Notes under the pieces: generated by a model
What the model was told of the DNA's origin: nothing
The model's database searches: none
The model's input: the letters and a program-made list of their open reading frames with translations, nothing else
Origin: an uncultured Oscillospiraceae bacterium
GTDB taxonomy: Bacteria > Bacillota > Clostridia > Oscillospirales > Oscillospiraceae
Assembly: GCA_900762005.1 (NCBI GenBank)
Contig: CAAFEV010000153.1
Span: forward strand, 1-7,005
Length of the DNA: 7,005 nt
Direction of reading: 5' to 3'
Shown here: in pieces, positions 1 to 6,909 of the stretch
Layout: every line of letters begins with the position of its first letter
Numbering within the stretch: position 1 is the stretch's first letter
Position numbers and translations under genes: made by a program

Positions 1-32
1 AATTTGTAAATCTCCGAATGAGGGGAAATGAC

Positions 33-155
33 ATGAAAAAAGTCGTTTTTTGCCGAAAAACAGTTTACATAATGTTGCGGTTTTCGGGTTTTTACTGTGC
101 AAAAGCGTTGCCTGTCAACAAATGCACAGGGTTATGCACAACCGCCTTATGGTAA
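33..155 (+). CDS. Possible small ORF, 40 codons, doubtful
   Basis: An ATG at 33 follows AGGGG (21-25) at 7 bases, and the frame runs 40 codons to TAA at 153-155. The peptide starts MKKVVFCRKT and is rich in Cys, Lys and Thr, with no domain I recognise. The same frame is open to the left edge, with another ATG at 18, so this could instead be the tail of a gene lying mostly outside the window. The body overlaps DnaA-box-like nonamers and is less GC-rich than the confirmed genes, both of which argue against coding. I list it because of the ribosome-binding site and start spacing; no function can be assigned. Confidence 0.2.
   Translation: MKKVVFCRKTVYIMLRFSGFYCAKALPVNKCTGLCTTALW
97..140. other. 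DnaA-box-like cluster
   Basis: Two nonamers match the relaxed DnaA-box consensus TTWTNCACA exactly: TTATGCACA at 132-140 on the + strand, and TTTTGCACA on the - strand (read as TGTGCAAAA at 97-105). A third, AAATGCACA at 120-128, differs at the first two positions and lies in direct repeat with the 132-140 copy at 12-base spacing. An AT-rich tract follows at 171-216. Neither box has the strongest form, TTATCCACA. The nearby rsmG and mnmG (formerly gidB and gidA) are genes often found beside oriC, which makes a DnaA-binding or origin-associated role plausible but unproven. Confidence 0.35.
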
Positions 156-170
156 ACCGCCTGCCGGAGA

Positions 171-216
171 AGAAAAAAATACATGAAATAACAGCAAAAT
201 TACAAATCGGAAAAAA
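171..216. other. AT-rich tract in the leader
   Basis: By direct count 36 of 46 bases are A or T, in marked contrast to the GC-rich genes that begin about 120 bases later. The top strand is mainly A-runs broken by single G or C bases. It begins 30 bases after the last DnaA-like nonamer and ends just before the hairpin at 221. It might serve as an easily melted element, as an UP-like or spacer region, or simply be unconstrained intergenic DNA. No ORF with a credible ribosome-binding site lies in it. Confidence 0.4.
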
Positions 217-220
217 CAGC

Positions 221-242
221 GCGGGTCGGTGTACCGCTTTTT
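221..242 (+). terminator. Weak intrinsic-terminator-like hairpin
   Basis: GCGG (221-224) can pair with CCGC (234-237); alternatively a five-pair stem with one bulged G closes on the loop CGGTGT. The stem is followed directly by TTTTT (238-242), and an A-run (211-216) lies on the other side. The stem is short, so this is a weak candidate. Its position fits a stop for transcription arriving from the left, 36 bases before the promoter of the gene cluster. Confidence 0.25.
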
Positions 243-277
243 CGCAGCGAAATTTTCAGCCCTTGCCGTCTCCCGCC

Positions 278-306
278 TTGTATACGGGCAGAAAACGTGT
301 TATAAT
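278..306 (+). promoter_or_regulatory. Sigma-A-type promoter with extended -10
   Basis: A perfect TATAAT -10 box lies at 301-306, preceded by TG at 298-299, giving the extended form TGnTATAAT. A -35-like TTGTAT lies at 278-283, with an optimal 17-base spacer; it matches TTGACA only in its first three bases, which the extended -10 can compensate. Transcription would start near 312-315, leaving a leader of about 25 bases that contains the AAAGGAG site at 325-331. No such promoter was noticed at the later gene junctions, so it probably drives the whole cluster. Confidence 0.75.
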
Positions 307-324
307 GACGACAGAAGAAGAGCC

Positions 325-331
325 AAAGGAG
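325..331 (+). promoter_or_regulatory. Ribosome-binding site that fixes a GTG start
   Basis: AAAGGAG ends 7 bases before GTG at 339. This near-ideal site identifies GTG, not a downstream ATG, as the initiation codon of the phosphatase gene. Confidence 0.85.
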
Positions 332-338
332 TCAGAAC

Positions 339-1136
339 GTGTATCAAATCATTGAAACAATTGTCCGTCAGGCGGGCGCACTGGTTTTACAGGCGCGGAA
401 TCTGCACGTGACGGAGAAATCCGCGCCCTGCGACCTCGTGACGGAGTACGATACTGCCGTGCAGGAGCTGCTGCGCGAAAAGCTGCTTGCCGCCTTTCCC
501 GGTGCCGGATTTTTCGGTGAGGAGGAGGCACAGCACGATATTGCCGGAAAGCGTGCTTTTTTCGTCGTTGACCCGATTGACGGCACGACGAATTTTATCC
601 GAGGACTGCATCACAGCTGTATCTCCGTCGCGCTCTGCGCGGACGGGGATGTCGAATACGGCGCGGTCTATAATCCGTTTATGGACGAGATGTTCACCGC
701 GCAGCGCGGGAAGGGCGCGTTTTTAAACGGCACGCCCATTCATGTTACAAATGCGCCGCTTGAGCAGAGCATTGTGCTCTATGGCAGCGCGATTTACTAC
801 CGCGAAACCATACCCGCGACCCTGCGCTTTATCGAGACGCTGCTGCCTGCCGCGCTGGACTTTCGTCGGGGCGGCTCGGCTGCGCTGGATTTGTGCTATG
901 TCGCCGCGGGCAAGGCAGATCTCTTTTTTGAATGCCGTCTGCGCCCGTGGGATTATGCTGCGGGCAGCCTGCTTGTGCAGGAGGCGGGCGGTGTGGCAAC
1001 CACACTTCGCGCAACGCCGCTGCGCTTTACGGAGGATTGCTCCGTGGCAGCCGGCAACCCTGCAAATTACCCCGCCCTGCTGGAATTGTCGGAGAAAATT
1101 CGTGCCGAAGCAACGATGAAAGGAAGAATACAATGA
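339..1136 (+). CDS. Inositol monophosphatase family protein (SuhB/IMPase-like)
   Basis: A 265-residue cytoplasmic metal-dependent phosphatase, of usual length for the IMPase family, which hydrolyses myo-inositol phosphates or related sugar/nucleotide phosphates using Mg2+. Visible family signatures in order: DLVTEYD (32-38), GEEEA (60-64, metal-binding Glu), DPIDGTTNF (78-86, catalytic metal-binding Asp 78 and Asp 81), and WDYAAGSLLVQEAGG (204-218, metal-binding Asp 205). All the expected metal ligands are present, so it should be active. The GTG start is fixed by AAAGGAG 7 bases upstream, and a strong promoter lies about 33 bases before it. Its stop overlaps the start of the next gene (ATGA), which suggests translational coupling. 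The sequence alone does not separate inositol monophosphatase from CysQ-like 3'-phosphoadenosine 5'-phosphate phosphatase or fructose-1,6-bisphosphatase activity. It has no evident functional tie to the tRNA and rRNA modification genes downstream. Confidence 0.92.
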   Translation: MYQIIETIVRQAGALVLQARNLHVTEKSAPCDLVTEYDTAVQELLREKLLAAFPGAGFFGEEEAQHDIAGKRAFFVVDPIDGTTNFIRGLHHSCISVALCADGDVEYGAVYNPFMDEMFTAQRGKGAFLNGTPIHVTNAPLEQSIVLYGSAIYYRETIPATLRFIETLLPAALDFRRGGSAALDLCYVAAGKADLFFECRLRPWDYAAGSLLVQEAGGVATTLRATPLRFTEDCSVAAGNPANYPALLELSEKIRAEATMKGRIQ

Positions 1137-2935
1137 AAAAGAGAAGCTTGACCGTGCTGCTTGCCGCGCTGCTGATTGTGAGCCTGCTGCTGCAAGGCTG
1201 CACCGCAACGGTGATGAAAACCGTGGATGACGCACCGTCTGCCACCGTTCTGCCCGCAGAGCGTTCCACCGCGCCGACCGAGCCTGCGACGGCAGAGCCG
1301 GCCACGCTGCCCGAGCACGTGGATTATCACGACTTTGACCGTCCCCGTGACGAGGACGCGCTGGCGGAAATTCCGTTCTCCGAGATTGTCTACGAGCGTT
1401 CCGACACCGAGGCAATCTGCGCGGAGTTTGCCGCCCTGCAAAAGCTGGTGGAGGACAATGCGGAATTTGACGAGGTGCTTGCGGCAAACCGTGCGGTCTG
1501 CCTGAAGTATGCGATGTTTAACACGATGAGTACCTACGCCTACATCCGCTATTCCATCGATTTAAACGACACCTATTTTGAGAGCGAAAATGATTGGAGC
1601 GACCGGAACTCGCCCCTCGTGGAGCAGGCAAAGGAGAAATGCTTCACCGCGATGGCGAACAGCCCGTTGCGTGCGCAGCTCGAGGCGGAATACTTCGACG
1701 AGGGCTTTTTTGACTTTTACGACAGATTTCAGGTCTATTCCAATGACCGCGTAGTGGAGCTGATGCAGCAGGAGGCGGAGCTGGAAGCGGACTATATGTC
1801 GCTGCAAAGCGACCAGACCATCGCCTGGAACGGCGAGGAGGTGCTCTTCAGCGAGATGATCGAGACGTTGCCCTACACCGAGATGTTGGCGGCGTACCGC
1901 CTTTATTTTGACAAGTACGGTGCCGAGTCTGCGAGCATTCTGGCACAGCTCATCCGTCTGCGCCGTGAGATGGCAGCCGAGCTGGGCTATGACAGCTACG
2001 CCGACTTTGCCTATGCCTACTATTATCAGCGCGACTATACGCCGGCGCAGACCAAGCAGTACGTCACCGACATTGCCGAGGAGCTGACGCCGTATTTTTA
2101 TGCGGCGATGAATGCGTCGTATAAAGAGCCGATGGATACCGACACCACCATGGCCATGCTCAAGGCGGTCGCCTACGCCTTCGGCGGGGAATTCTGCGCG
2201 GCATACGACTACATGATTGACTACAATTTATATGATATTTCGGAATCGAGCAGCAAAATGCCCGGCTCCTTCATGACATATCTGTCTGCGTATGAAATGC
2301 CGTACCTCTACGTTTCGCCGGAGAAAGACATCGGGGATTTGATGACGGCGGCGCATGAATTCGGACATTTTGTCGATGGCTATGTCAACTGCAACGGCAC
2401 AAGCTCCATAGACTGCGCCGAAATTTTCTCGCAGGGCTTGGAATTTTTAACGCTGAACCGCGCGGACCTTACCGCGCAGGAGCGTGAGGCACTGACCGTC
2501 TCCCAGCTCGGCGGCAGTGTGACGGTGTTCCTGTCGCAGGCGTGTTATGCCGAATTTGAGCGGCGCATCTACGAGCTGTCGGACGAGGAGCTGACGCAGG
2601 AGAATTTTGACCGCATTTTCAACGATTGCAACGAGGAATTCGGTATGGGAATGCCGGGCCTTGAGGATATCATCGGACCGGGCTGGATTGGCATCAACCA
2701 CTTCTTTGTAGCACCGTACTATGTCATCAGCTATTGCGTCTCCGCCGATGTTGCCTTGCAGATCTTTGAGCGGGAGCAGGAGCACGGCGACGGACTGGTG
2801 CTCTACCGTGAACTGATGGGACTTTCCTCGGATAACACGATTCTGAATTTACTTTCACAGACGGATATGCGCTCGCCCTTTGACGAGGGACGCATCGCCG
2901 AGATTGCCGACCTGTTTGATGACTATCTGGATTGA
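1133..2935 (+). CDS. M3-family zinc oligoendopeptidase, surface lipoprotein
   Basis: A 600-residue protein. The ATG at 1133 overlaps the preceding stop and follows AAAGGA (1119-1124) by 8 bases; an in-frame extension upstream lies inside the phosphatase gene and is rejected. Residues 1-23 form a lipoprotein signal: MKKR, a hydrophobic core, then LQGC with Cys 23 as the predicted lipidated residue. Residues 30-60 are a Thr/Ala/Pro/Glu-rich linker. The catalytic region has HEFGH (408-412: zinc ligands His 408 and His 412, catalytic Glu 409) and AEIFSQGLEF (429-438), where Glu 430 matches the third zinc ligand of thimet-type peptidases. A His/Tyr-rich block at 523-534 (HFF..PYY...Y) resembles the substrate-binding part of PepF-type enzymes. 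It should cleave short peptides outside the membrane, possibly for amino-acid uptake; the substrate is unknown. PepF is usually cytoplasmic, so the lipoprotein signal makes this a secreted variant. It lies 11 bases before mnmE. Confidence 0.9.
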   Translation: MKKRSLTVLLAALLIVSLLLQGCTATVMKTVDDAPSATVLPAERSTAPTEPATAEPATLPEHVDYHDFDRPRDEDALAEIPFSEIVYERSDTEAICAEFAALQKLVEDNAEFDEVLAANRAVCLKYAMFNTMSTYAYIRYSIDLNDTYFESENDWSDRNSPLVEQAKEKCFTAMANSPLRAQLEAEYFDEGFFDFYDRFQVYSNDRVVELMQQEAELEADYMSLQSDQTIAWNGEEVLFSEMIETLPYTEMLAAYRLYFDKYGAESASILAQLIRLRREMAAELGYDSYADFAYAYYYQRDYTPAQTKQYVTDIAEELTPYFYAAMNASYKEPMDTDTTMAMLKAVAYAFGGEFCAAYDYMIDYNLYDISESSSKMPGSFMTYLSAYEMPYLYVSPEKDIGDLMTAAHEFGHFVDGYVNCNGTSSIDCAEIFSQGLEFLTLNRADLTAQEREALTVSQLGGSVTVFLSQACYAEFERRIYELSDEELTQENFDRIFNDCNEEFGMGMPGLEDIIGPGWIGINHFFVAPYYVISYCVSADVALQIFEREQEHGDGLVLYRELMGLSSDNTILNLLSQTDMRSPFDEGRIAEIADLFDDYLD

Positions 2936-2946
2936 GGAAACGCGGC

Positions 2947-4308
2947 ATGAATGATACAATCGCGGCCGTAGCCACGGGAAAAAGCCCATGCGCCATCGGC
3001 ATTCTGCGGCTGTCCGGGGAGGGCTGCGCGGCGGTTGCGGACAAGGTGTTTACCTTGGACTGCGGCAAACGACTGACGCAGCTTGCACCGCGGCAGCTCC
3101 ACATCGGCACACTGCGCGACAAGCGGGGCAGGGTCATTGACCGTGCCCTTGCCGTTGTCAGCCGTGCTCCGCGCAGCTATACCGGCGAGGATACCGTGGA
3201 GCTGCAATGCCATGGGTCGCCTGCGGTTTTGGCAGCGGGTCTGGAGGCTCTGTTTGACGCCGGAGCGCGGCAGGCGTTGCCCGGTGAATTTACGAAACGC
3301 GCCTTTTTCAACGGCTGTCTGGATTTGACGCAGGCGGAGGCGGTCATTGACCTGATTGACGCCGAAAGCGCAGATGCCGCCGCGAATGCCGCAGGGCAGC
3401 TTTCCGGCGTGCTTTTGCGCCGCATTGCGCCGATTTACGACAGCCTGACGGATTTGTGCAGCCATTTTCACGCGGTGCTCGACTACCCCGATGAGGATAT
3501 TGAGGATTTCGGTTTGGGAGAGCTTTGCGATGCGGTCAACCGCGCACAGTCCGGCATCAAGGCACTTTTGGACAGCTACGCGCAGGGGCAGCACCTCCGC
3601 AACGGTGTGAAAACCGTCCTTCTGGGCAGGCCGAACGTGGGAAAATCCTCCCTCTTCAACGCTCTTGCTGGCTTTGAGCGCGTGATTGTCACGGACATTG
3701 CGGGCACGACCCGCGACACGGTCGAGGAGCCTGTCAGGCTCGGAGGCGTGCTGCTGCGCCTGACCGATACCGCCGGATTGCGTGACACGACCGACCGCAT
3801 CGAAGCCCTCGGCGTCGAACGCGCCGAACGGGCGGCGGGGGAGGCGGAGCTTGCTGTTTTTGTCTGCGATGCCTCCGAGCCGCTGACCGATGCCGACGCG
3901 CAGGCAATCGCGGCGGCAAAGGCGGCACCGCGCAGCCTTGCTCTGCTGAATAAAACGGATTTACCCGCCTGTATCAAGCCCGGGACACTGCCCTTTGAAA
4001 CTGTACTGACCGTCTCGGCGCAGACCGGACAGGGCTTGGAGCAGCTGAAAACGTTGCTGGAGCAATGGTACGGCAGCGCGGATGCCTGCGACGGCTCGCT
4101 TCTGACGAATGCGCGGCAGTACGGCGCACTGACCCGTGCGCAGCAAGCCCTTGCCCGTGCGCAGGCTGCCCTGCGGGGCGGCTTGACGCCGGATGCCGTG
4201 CTGACGGACGTGGAGGAGGCGATGCTTGCCCTCGGCGAGGTCACGGGGCGCACCGTCCGCGAGGACATTACCAATCGGATTTTTGAACGCTTTTGCGTCG
4301 GAAAATAA
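2947..4308 (+). CDS. mnmE: tRNA modification GTPase MnmE (TrmE)
   Basis: A 453-residue protein of normal family length. The ATG at 2947 follows GAGGAAA (2934-2940); a TTG at 2932 lies in the preceding stop region and is not the start. With MnmG it makes the 5-(carboxymethyl)aminomethyl modification of wobble U34 in tRNAs, using GTP and a folate-derived one-carbon unit. The N-terminal folate-binding, dimer-forming domain covers about 1-118, with EFTKRAFFNGCLDL at 114-127. A helical domain follows, and the GTPase domain is inserted in it. GTPase motifs: G1 GRPNVGKSS (227-235), G2/K-loop TTRDT (254-258), G3 DTAGL (274-278), G4 NKTD (335-338), G5 SA (357-358). The C-terminal CVGK (450-453) carries the conserved functional Cys 450; most homologues have Ile or Leu in place of this Val. 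All motifs are intact. rsmG starts 11 bases later. Confidence 0.98.
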   Translation: MNDTIAAVATGKSPCAIGILRLSGEGCAAVADKVFTLDCGKRLTQLAPRQLHIGTLRDKRGRVIDRALAVVSRAPRSYTGEDTVELQCHGSPAVLAAGLEALFDAGARQALPGEFTKRAFFNGCLDLTQAEAVIDLIDAESADAAANAAGQLSGVLLRRIAPIYDSLTDLCSHFHAVLDYPDEDIEDFGLGELCDAVNRAQSGIKALLDSYAQGQHLRNGVKTVLLGRPNVGKSSLFNALAGFERVIVTDIAGTTRDTVEEPVRLGGVLLRLTDTAGLRDTTDRIEALGVERAERAAGEAELAVFVCDASEPLTDADAQAIAAAKAAPRSLALLNKTDLPACIKPGTLPFETVLTVSAQTGQGLEQLKTLLEQWYGSADACDGSLLTNARQYGALTRAQQALARAQAALRGGLTPDAVLTDVEEAMLALGEVTGRTVREDITNRIFERFCVGK

Positions 4309-4319
4309 CAGGAGCCGCT

Positions 4320-5006
4320 ATGAAAGAAACCCTTCTTGCCGAGGCTGCCCGTCTCGGCATTGCGCTCGACGCGCCGCAGCTTGCGCGGTTTGAATCGTTT
4401 GCACAAGCCCTCGTTGAGCAAAATCGCGTGATGAATTTAACGGCGATTACCGAGCCGCGGGAGATTGCCCTGCTGCACTTTGCCGACAGTCTCGCGCTCT
4501 TAAGAGCGGCGGATTTTCGCGGGAAAACCGTGATTGACGTCGGCTGCGGCGCGGGCTTTCCCGGCGTGCCGCTAAAAATCGGCGAGCCGAGCCTGCAGCT
4601 GACCCTGCTTGACAGTCTGCAAAAGCGGGTTGCATGGCTGAACCGTACTCTGACTGCGCTTGATATCGAAGCGGACTGCGTGGCGTCACGCGCCGAGGAT
4701 TACGCGGCAAGGGAGCGGTTTGACATCGCCGTATCGCGGGCGGTGGCGCGGCTGAATGTGCTGTGTGAGCTGTGTCTGCCCTTCGTCAGGGTCGGCGGCT
4801 GCTTTCTGGCAATGAAGGCGGCGGCGGTGGCCGAGGAGCTGCGGGAGGCGCAGCGGGCAATCGCCCTGCTGGGCGCACGCGAGGATGGCCGCTTTGACTA
4901 TACGCTCGGCGGCGCAAGCCGCAGCATTTTAGTGTTGCGCAAGGTCAGACCCACGCCGCAGACCTATCCGCGCCGCTTTGCAAGGATAAAAATTTCGCCG
5001 CTGTAG
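4320..5006 (+). CDS. rsmG: 16S rRNA (guanine-527-N7)-methyltransferase RsmG (GidB)
   Basis: A 228-residue class I SAM-dependent methyltransferase that puts m7G at position 527 (E. coli numbering) of 16S rRNA; in other bacteria its loss gives low-level streptomycin resistance. The ATG at 4320 follows CAGGAG (4309-4314) at 5 bases; a longer frame opening with TTG at 4293 runs inside mnmE and is rejected. Motifs: NLTAI (39-43), the SAM-binding glycine loop DVGCGAGFPG (73-82), DSLQKRVAWL (98-107), SRAVA (139-143) and a basic C-terminal tail beginning TYPRR (215-219). Length and motif spacing are normal and nothing is missing. It lies between mnmE and mnmG, whereas the common order in Firmicutes is mnmE-mnmG-rsmG. 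Its stop codon sits in the loop of a GC-rich hairpin. Confidence 0.97.
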   Translation: MKETLLAEAARLGIALDAPQLARFESFAQALVEQNRVMNLTAITEPREIALLHFADSLALLRAADFRGKTVIDVGCGAGFPGVPLKIGEPSLQLTLLDSLQKRVAWLNRTLTALDIEADCVASRAEDYAARERFDIAVSRAVARLNVLCELCLPFVRVGGCFLAMKAAAVAEELREAQRAIALLGAREDGRFDYTLGGASRSILVLRKVRPTPQTYPRRFARIKISPL

Positions 5007-5014
5007 GCAGCGGC
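4997..5014 (+). terminator. Hairpin across the rsmG stop codon, attenuator-like
   Basis: GCCGCTG (4997-5003) and CAGCGGC (5008-5014) are perfect complements, giving a 7-pair GC-rich stem with a four-base TAGG loop. The rsmG stop TAG (5004-5006) is in that loop. The stem is followed by TGTGTTTTCC, only a short broken T-run, so it resembles a weak or partial terminator rather than a strong one. The mnmG ribosome-binding site begins 12 bases after the stem. It could reduce read-through into mnmG, act as a processing or stability element, or be chance in GC-rich DNA. Confidence 0.4.
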
Positions 5015-5025
5015 TGTGTTTTCCG

Positions 5026-5036
5026 AAGGAAGGAAG
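5026..5036 (+). promoter_or_regulatory. Doubled Shine-Dalgarno site of mnmG
   Basis: AAGGAAGGAAG contains two AGGA cores (5027-5030 and 5031-5034), the second 6 bases before ATG at 5041. This is the strongest-looking ribosome-binding site in the cluster and allows initiation on mnmG independent of coupling to rsmG. Confidence 0.7.
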
Positions 5037-5040
5037 AACA

Positions 5041-6909
5041 ATGCAGTATTTTGCGGGTAGCTATGATATCGCCGTCATCGGCGCAGGACACGCGGGCATT
5101 GAAGCGGGGCTTGCCACCGCACGGCTCGGACTGCGGACGCTGGTCTTTACCGTTAATTTGGATGCCGTCGGCAATATGCCGTGCAACCCCGCCATCGGCG
5201 GCACGGGTAAGGGACATTTGGTGCGGGAGCTGGACGCGCTGGGCGGCGAAATGGCACGCGCTGCCGACGCCTGCTGTATTCAGTACCGAATGCTCAACCG
5301 CGGCAAGGGACCTGCGGTGCATTCTCTGCGCGCACAGGCTGACCGCCGCCGCTATCAGGAGCATATGAAGCTGCTGCTGGAGCGCGAGCCGAATCTGGAG
5401 CTGAAGCAGGCAATCGTAACCGAGATTTTAACGGAAAACGGCGCAGTCAGCGGTGTTGTGACCCAGCTTGGGGCGCGGTACGCCGTTCGCGCCTGTGTGA
5501 TTGCCGCCGGAACCTATCTCGACAGCACGGTCATTACGGGCGAGAGCGTGATTTCCTCGGGACCCGACGGAATGCGCGCCGCGCCGGAACTGACGAAGAG
5601 CCTGCAAGCCCTCGGCTTGCCGCTGCGCCGCTTTAAAACGGGCACGCCGCCGCGCATCAATGCGCGCAGTGTGGACTTCTCCAAAATGGAGCTGCAGCGC
5701 GGCGATGACGAGCCGGAGCCCTTCTCCCTGTCCACGGAAAAACCGCCCGAGAATCAGGCGGTCTGCTATCTGACCTATACGAACGAACGCACCCATGCAA
5801 TTATCCGTGAAAATCTGTCCCGCAGTCCGATTTACGATGGCTCGATTACGGGCATCGGACCGCGCTACTGTCCGAGCATTGAGACGAAAATCGTGCGCTT
5901 TGCCGACAAGCCGCGCCATCAGCTCTTCTTGGAGCCCTGCGGGCTGCACACGGACGAGCTGTATTTGCAGGGCTTGTCCTCCAGCCTGCCCGAGGACGTG
6001 CAGTTTGCCATGCTGCACACCATCGCGGGCTTAGAGCACGCCGAGATGCTGCGCCCTGCCTATGCCATCGAATACGACTGCATTGACCCGACCGCGCTTT
6101 ATGCAACCTTAGAATGCAAAAAGATGCCCGGGCTTTACGGCGCAGGGCAGTTCAACGGCTCGTCGGGCTATGAGGAGGCGGCGGTACAGGGCTTCGTCGC
6201 GGGCGTGAACGCGGCGTTAAGGCTGCTCGGCAGACCGCCGCTGCTGCTGCGCCGCTGCGACGGCTATATCGGCACCTTGATTGACGATTTGGTAACCAAG
6301 GGTACCGAGGAGCCGTATCGTATCATGACCTCGCGCAGCGAATACCGGCTTTTGCACCGGCAGGATAACGCCGACGAGCGGCTTACGCACATCGGGCACG
6401 CAATCGGTCTGATTTCCGACGCGCAGCTTGCCGCCGTCGAGGAGAAATACGCCATGGTCGCGCAGGAAATCCGCCGTCTGAACGCCACGGGCGTCGCCGC
6501 CACACAAGAATTGAACAACTTTTTGACCACCGTCGGCACCGCGCCTGTCATCGGCTCTGCAAGGCTTTGCGACCTTTTGCGCCGACCGGAGCTTTCCTAT
6601 GACGCGCTCGCGCCGTTTGATGCCGAGCGGCCTGCGTTGCCGCGCACCGTGACCGAGCAGGTGGAAATCCGCGTAAAATACGAGGGCTATTTGGAGCGGC
6701 AGGAAAAGCAGATTGCTGCCTTTGCCAAGGAGGAGGCGCGTCTGCTGCCGCCGGAGCTGGATTACAATGCCATCGGCGGTCTGCGTCTGGAGGCGCGGCA
6801 GAAGCTCTCGGAAATCCGTCCGCAAAACCTCGGACAAGCAAGCAGAATTTCCGGCGTCTCACCGTCCGACCTCGCCGTGCTCCTAATTTGGCTGGAGCAT
6901 AACAAATGA
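5041..6909 (+). CDS. mnmG: tRNA U34 carboxymethylaminomethyl-modifying enzyme MnmG (GidA)
   Basis: A 622-residue FAD-dependent protein of full family length, the partner of MnmE in the heterotetrameric complex modifying wobble U34 of tRNAs. The Rossmann FAD motif GAGHAG is at 14-19, soon after the start, which supports the ATG at 5041. Other signatures: CNPAIGGTGKGHLVRE (48-63), MLNRGKGPAVHSLRAQADR (84-102), TGTPPRI (200-206), CPSIE (277-281), FNGSSGYEEAAVQG (371-384) and SRSEYRLLHRQDNADERL (431-448). The conserved cysteines Cys 48 and Cys 277 are both present. The C-terminal MnmE/tRNA-binding domain (about 550-622) has GGLRLEARQKLSEIRP (579-594). It is the last gene of the cluster; rsmG ends 34 bases upstream, with a hairpin between, so its expression may be partly separate from that of mnmE. 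Confidence 0.98.
   Translation: MQYFAGSYDIAVIGAGHAGIEAGLATARLGLRTLVFTVNLDAVGNMPCNPAIGGTGKGHLVRELDALGGEMARAADACCIQYRMLNRGKGPAVHSLRAQADRRRYQEHMKLLLEREPNLELKQAIVTEILTENGAVSGVVTQLGARYAVRACVIAAGTYLDSTVITGESVISSGPDGMRAAPELTKSLQALGLPLRRFKTGTPPRINARSVDFSKMELQRGDDEPEPFSLSTEKPPENQAVCYLTYTNERTHAIIRENLSRSPIYDGSITGIGPRYCPSIETKIVRFADKPRHQLFLEPCGLHTDELYLQGLSSSLPEDVQFAMLHTIAGLEHAEMLRPAYAIEYDCIDPTALYATLECKKMPGLYGAGQFNGSSGYEEAAVQGFVAGVNAALRLLGRPPLLLRRCDGYIGTLIDDLVTKGTEEPYRIMTSRSEYRLLHRQDNADERLTHIGHAIGLISDAQLAAVEEKYAMVAQEIRRLNATGVAATQELNNFLTTVGTAPVIGSARLCDLLRRPELSYDALAPFDAERPALPRTVTEQVEIRVKYEGYLERQEKQIAAFAKEEARLLPPELDYNAIGGLRLEARQKLSEIRPQNLGQASRISGVSPSDLAVLLIWLEHNK

Noticed and set aside
45..61. GTTTTT/AAAAAC inverted repeat that might be a hairpin
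   Set aside because: The six-pair stem is almost all A-T, too weak to count as a terminator, and no T-run follows.
50..355. A 101-codon forward frame through the leader
   Set aside because: Its start lacks a ribosome-binding site, it runs through the promoter and into the phosphatase start, and its composition is not protein-like.
932..1132. Upstream extension of the peptidase frame into the phosphatase gene
   Set aside because: The lipoprotein signal begins at the ATG at 1133, which has a well-spaced AAAGGA site; the extension is out-of-frame phosphatase coding sequence.
723..1487. A 254-codon reverse-strand frame opposite the phosphatase and the start of the peptidase gene
   Set aside because: It spans the junction of two well-supported forward genes, is Arg/Pro/Ala-rich and has no motif, so it is a shadow of their codon pattern.
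3576..4421. A 281-codon open frame on the reverse strand opposite mnmE and the start of rsmG
   Set aside because: It lies fully opposite confidently identified genes and is Ser/Arg/Ala-rich with no recognisable motif, as expected of antisense frames in GC-rich coding DNA.
5428..6018. A 196-codon reverse-strand frame inside mnmG
   Set aside because: The forward frame contains conserved MnmG motifs throughout this stretch; the reverse frame has none.
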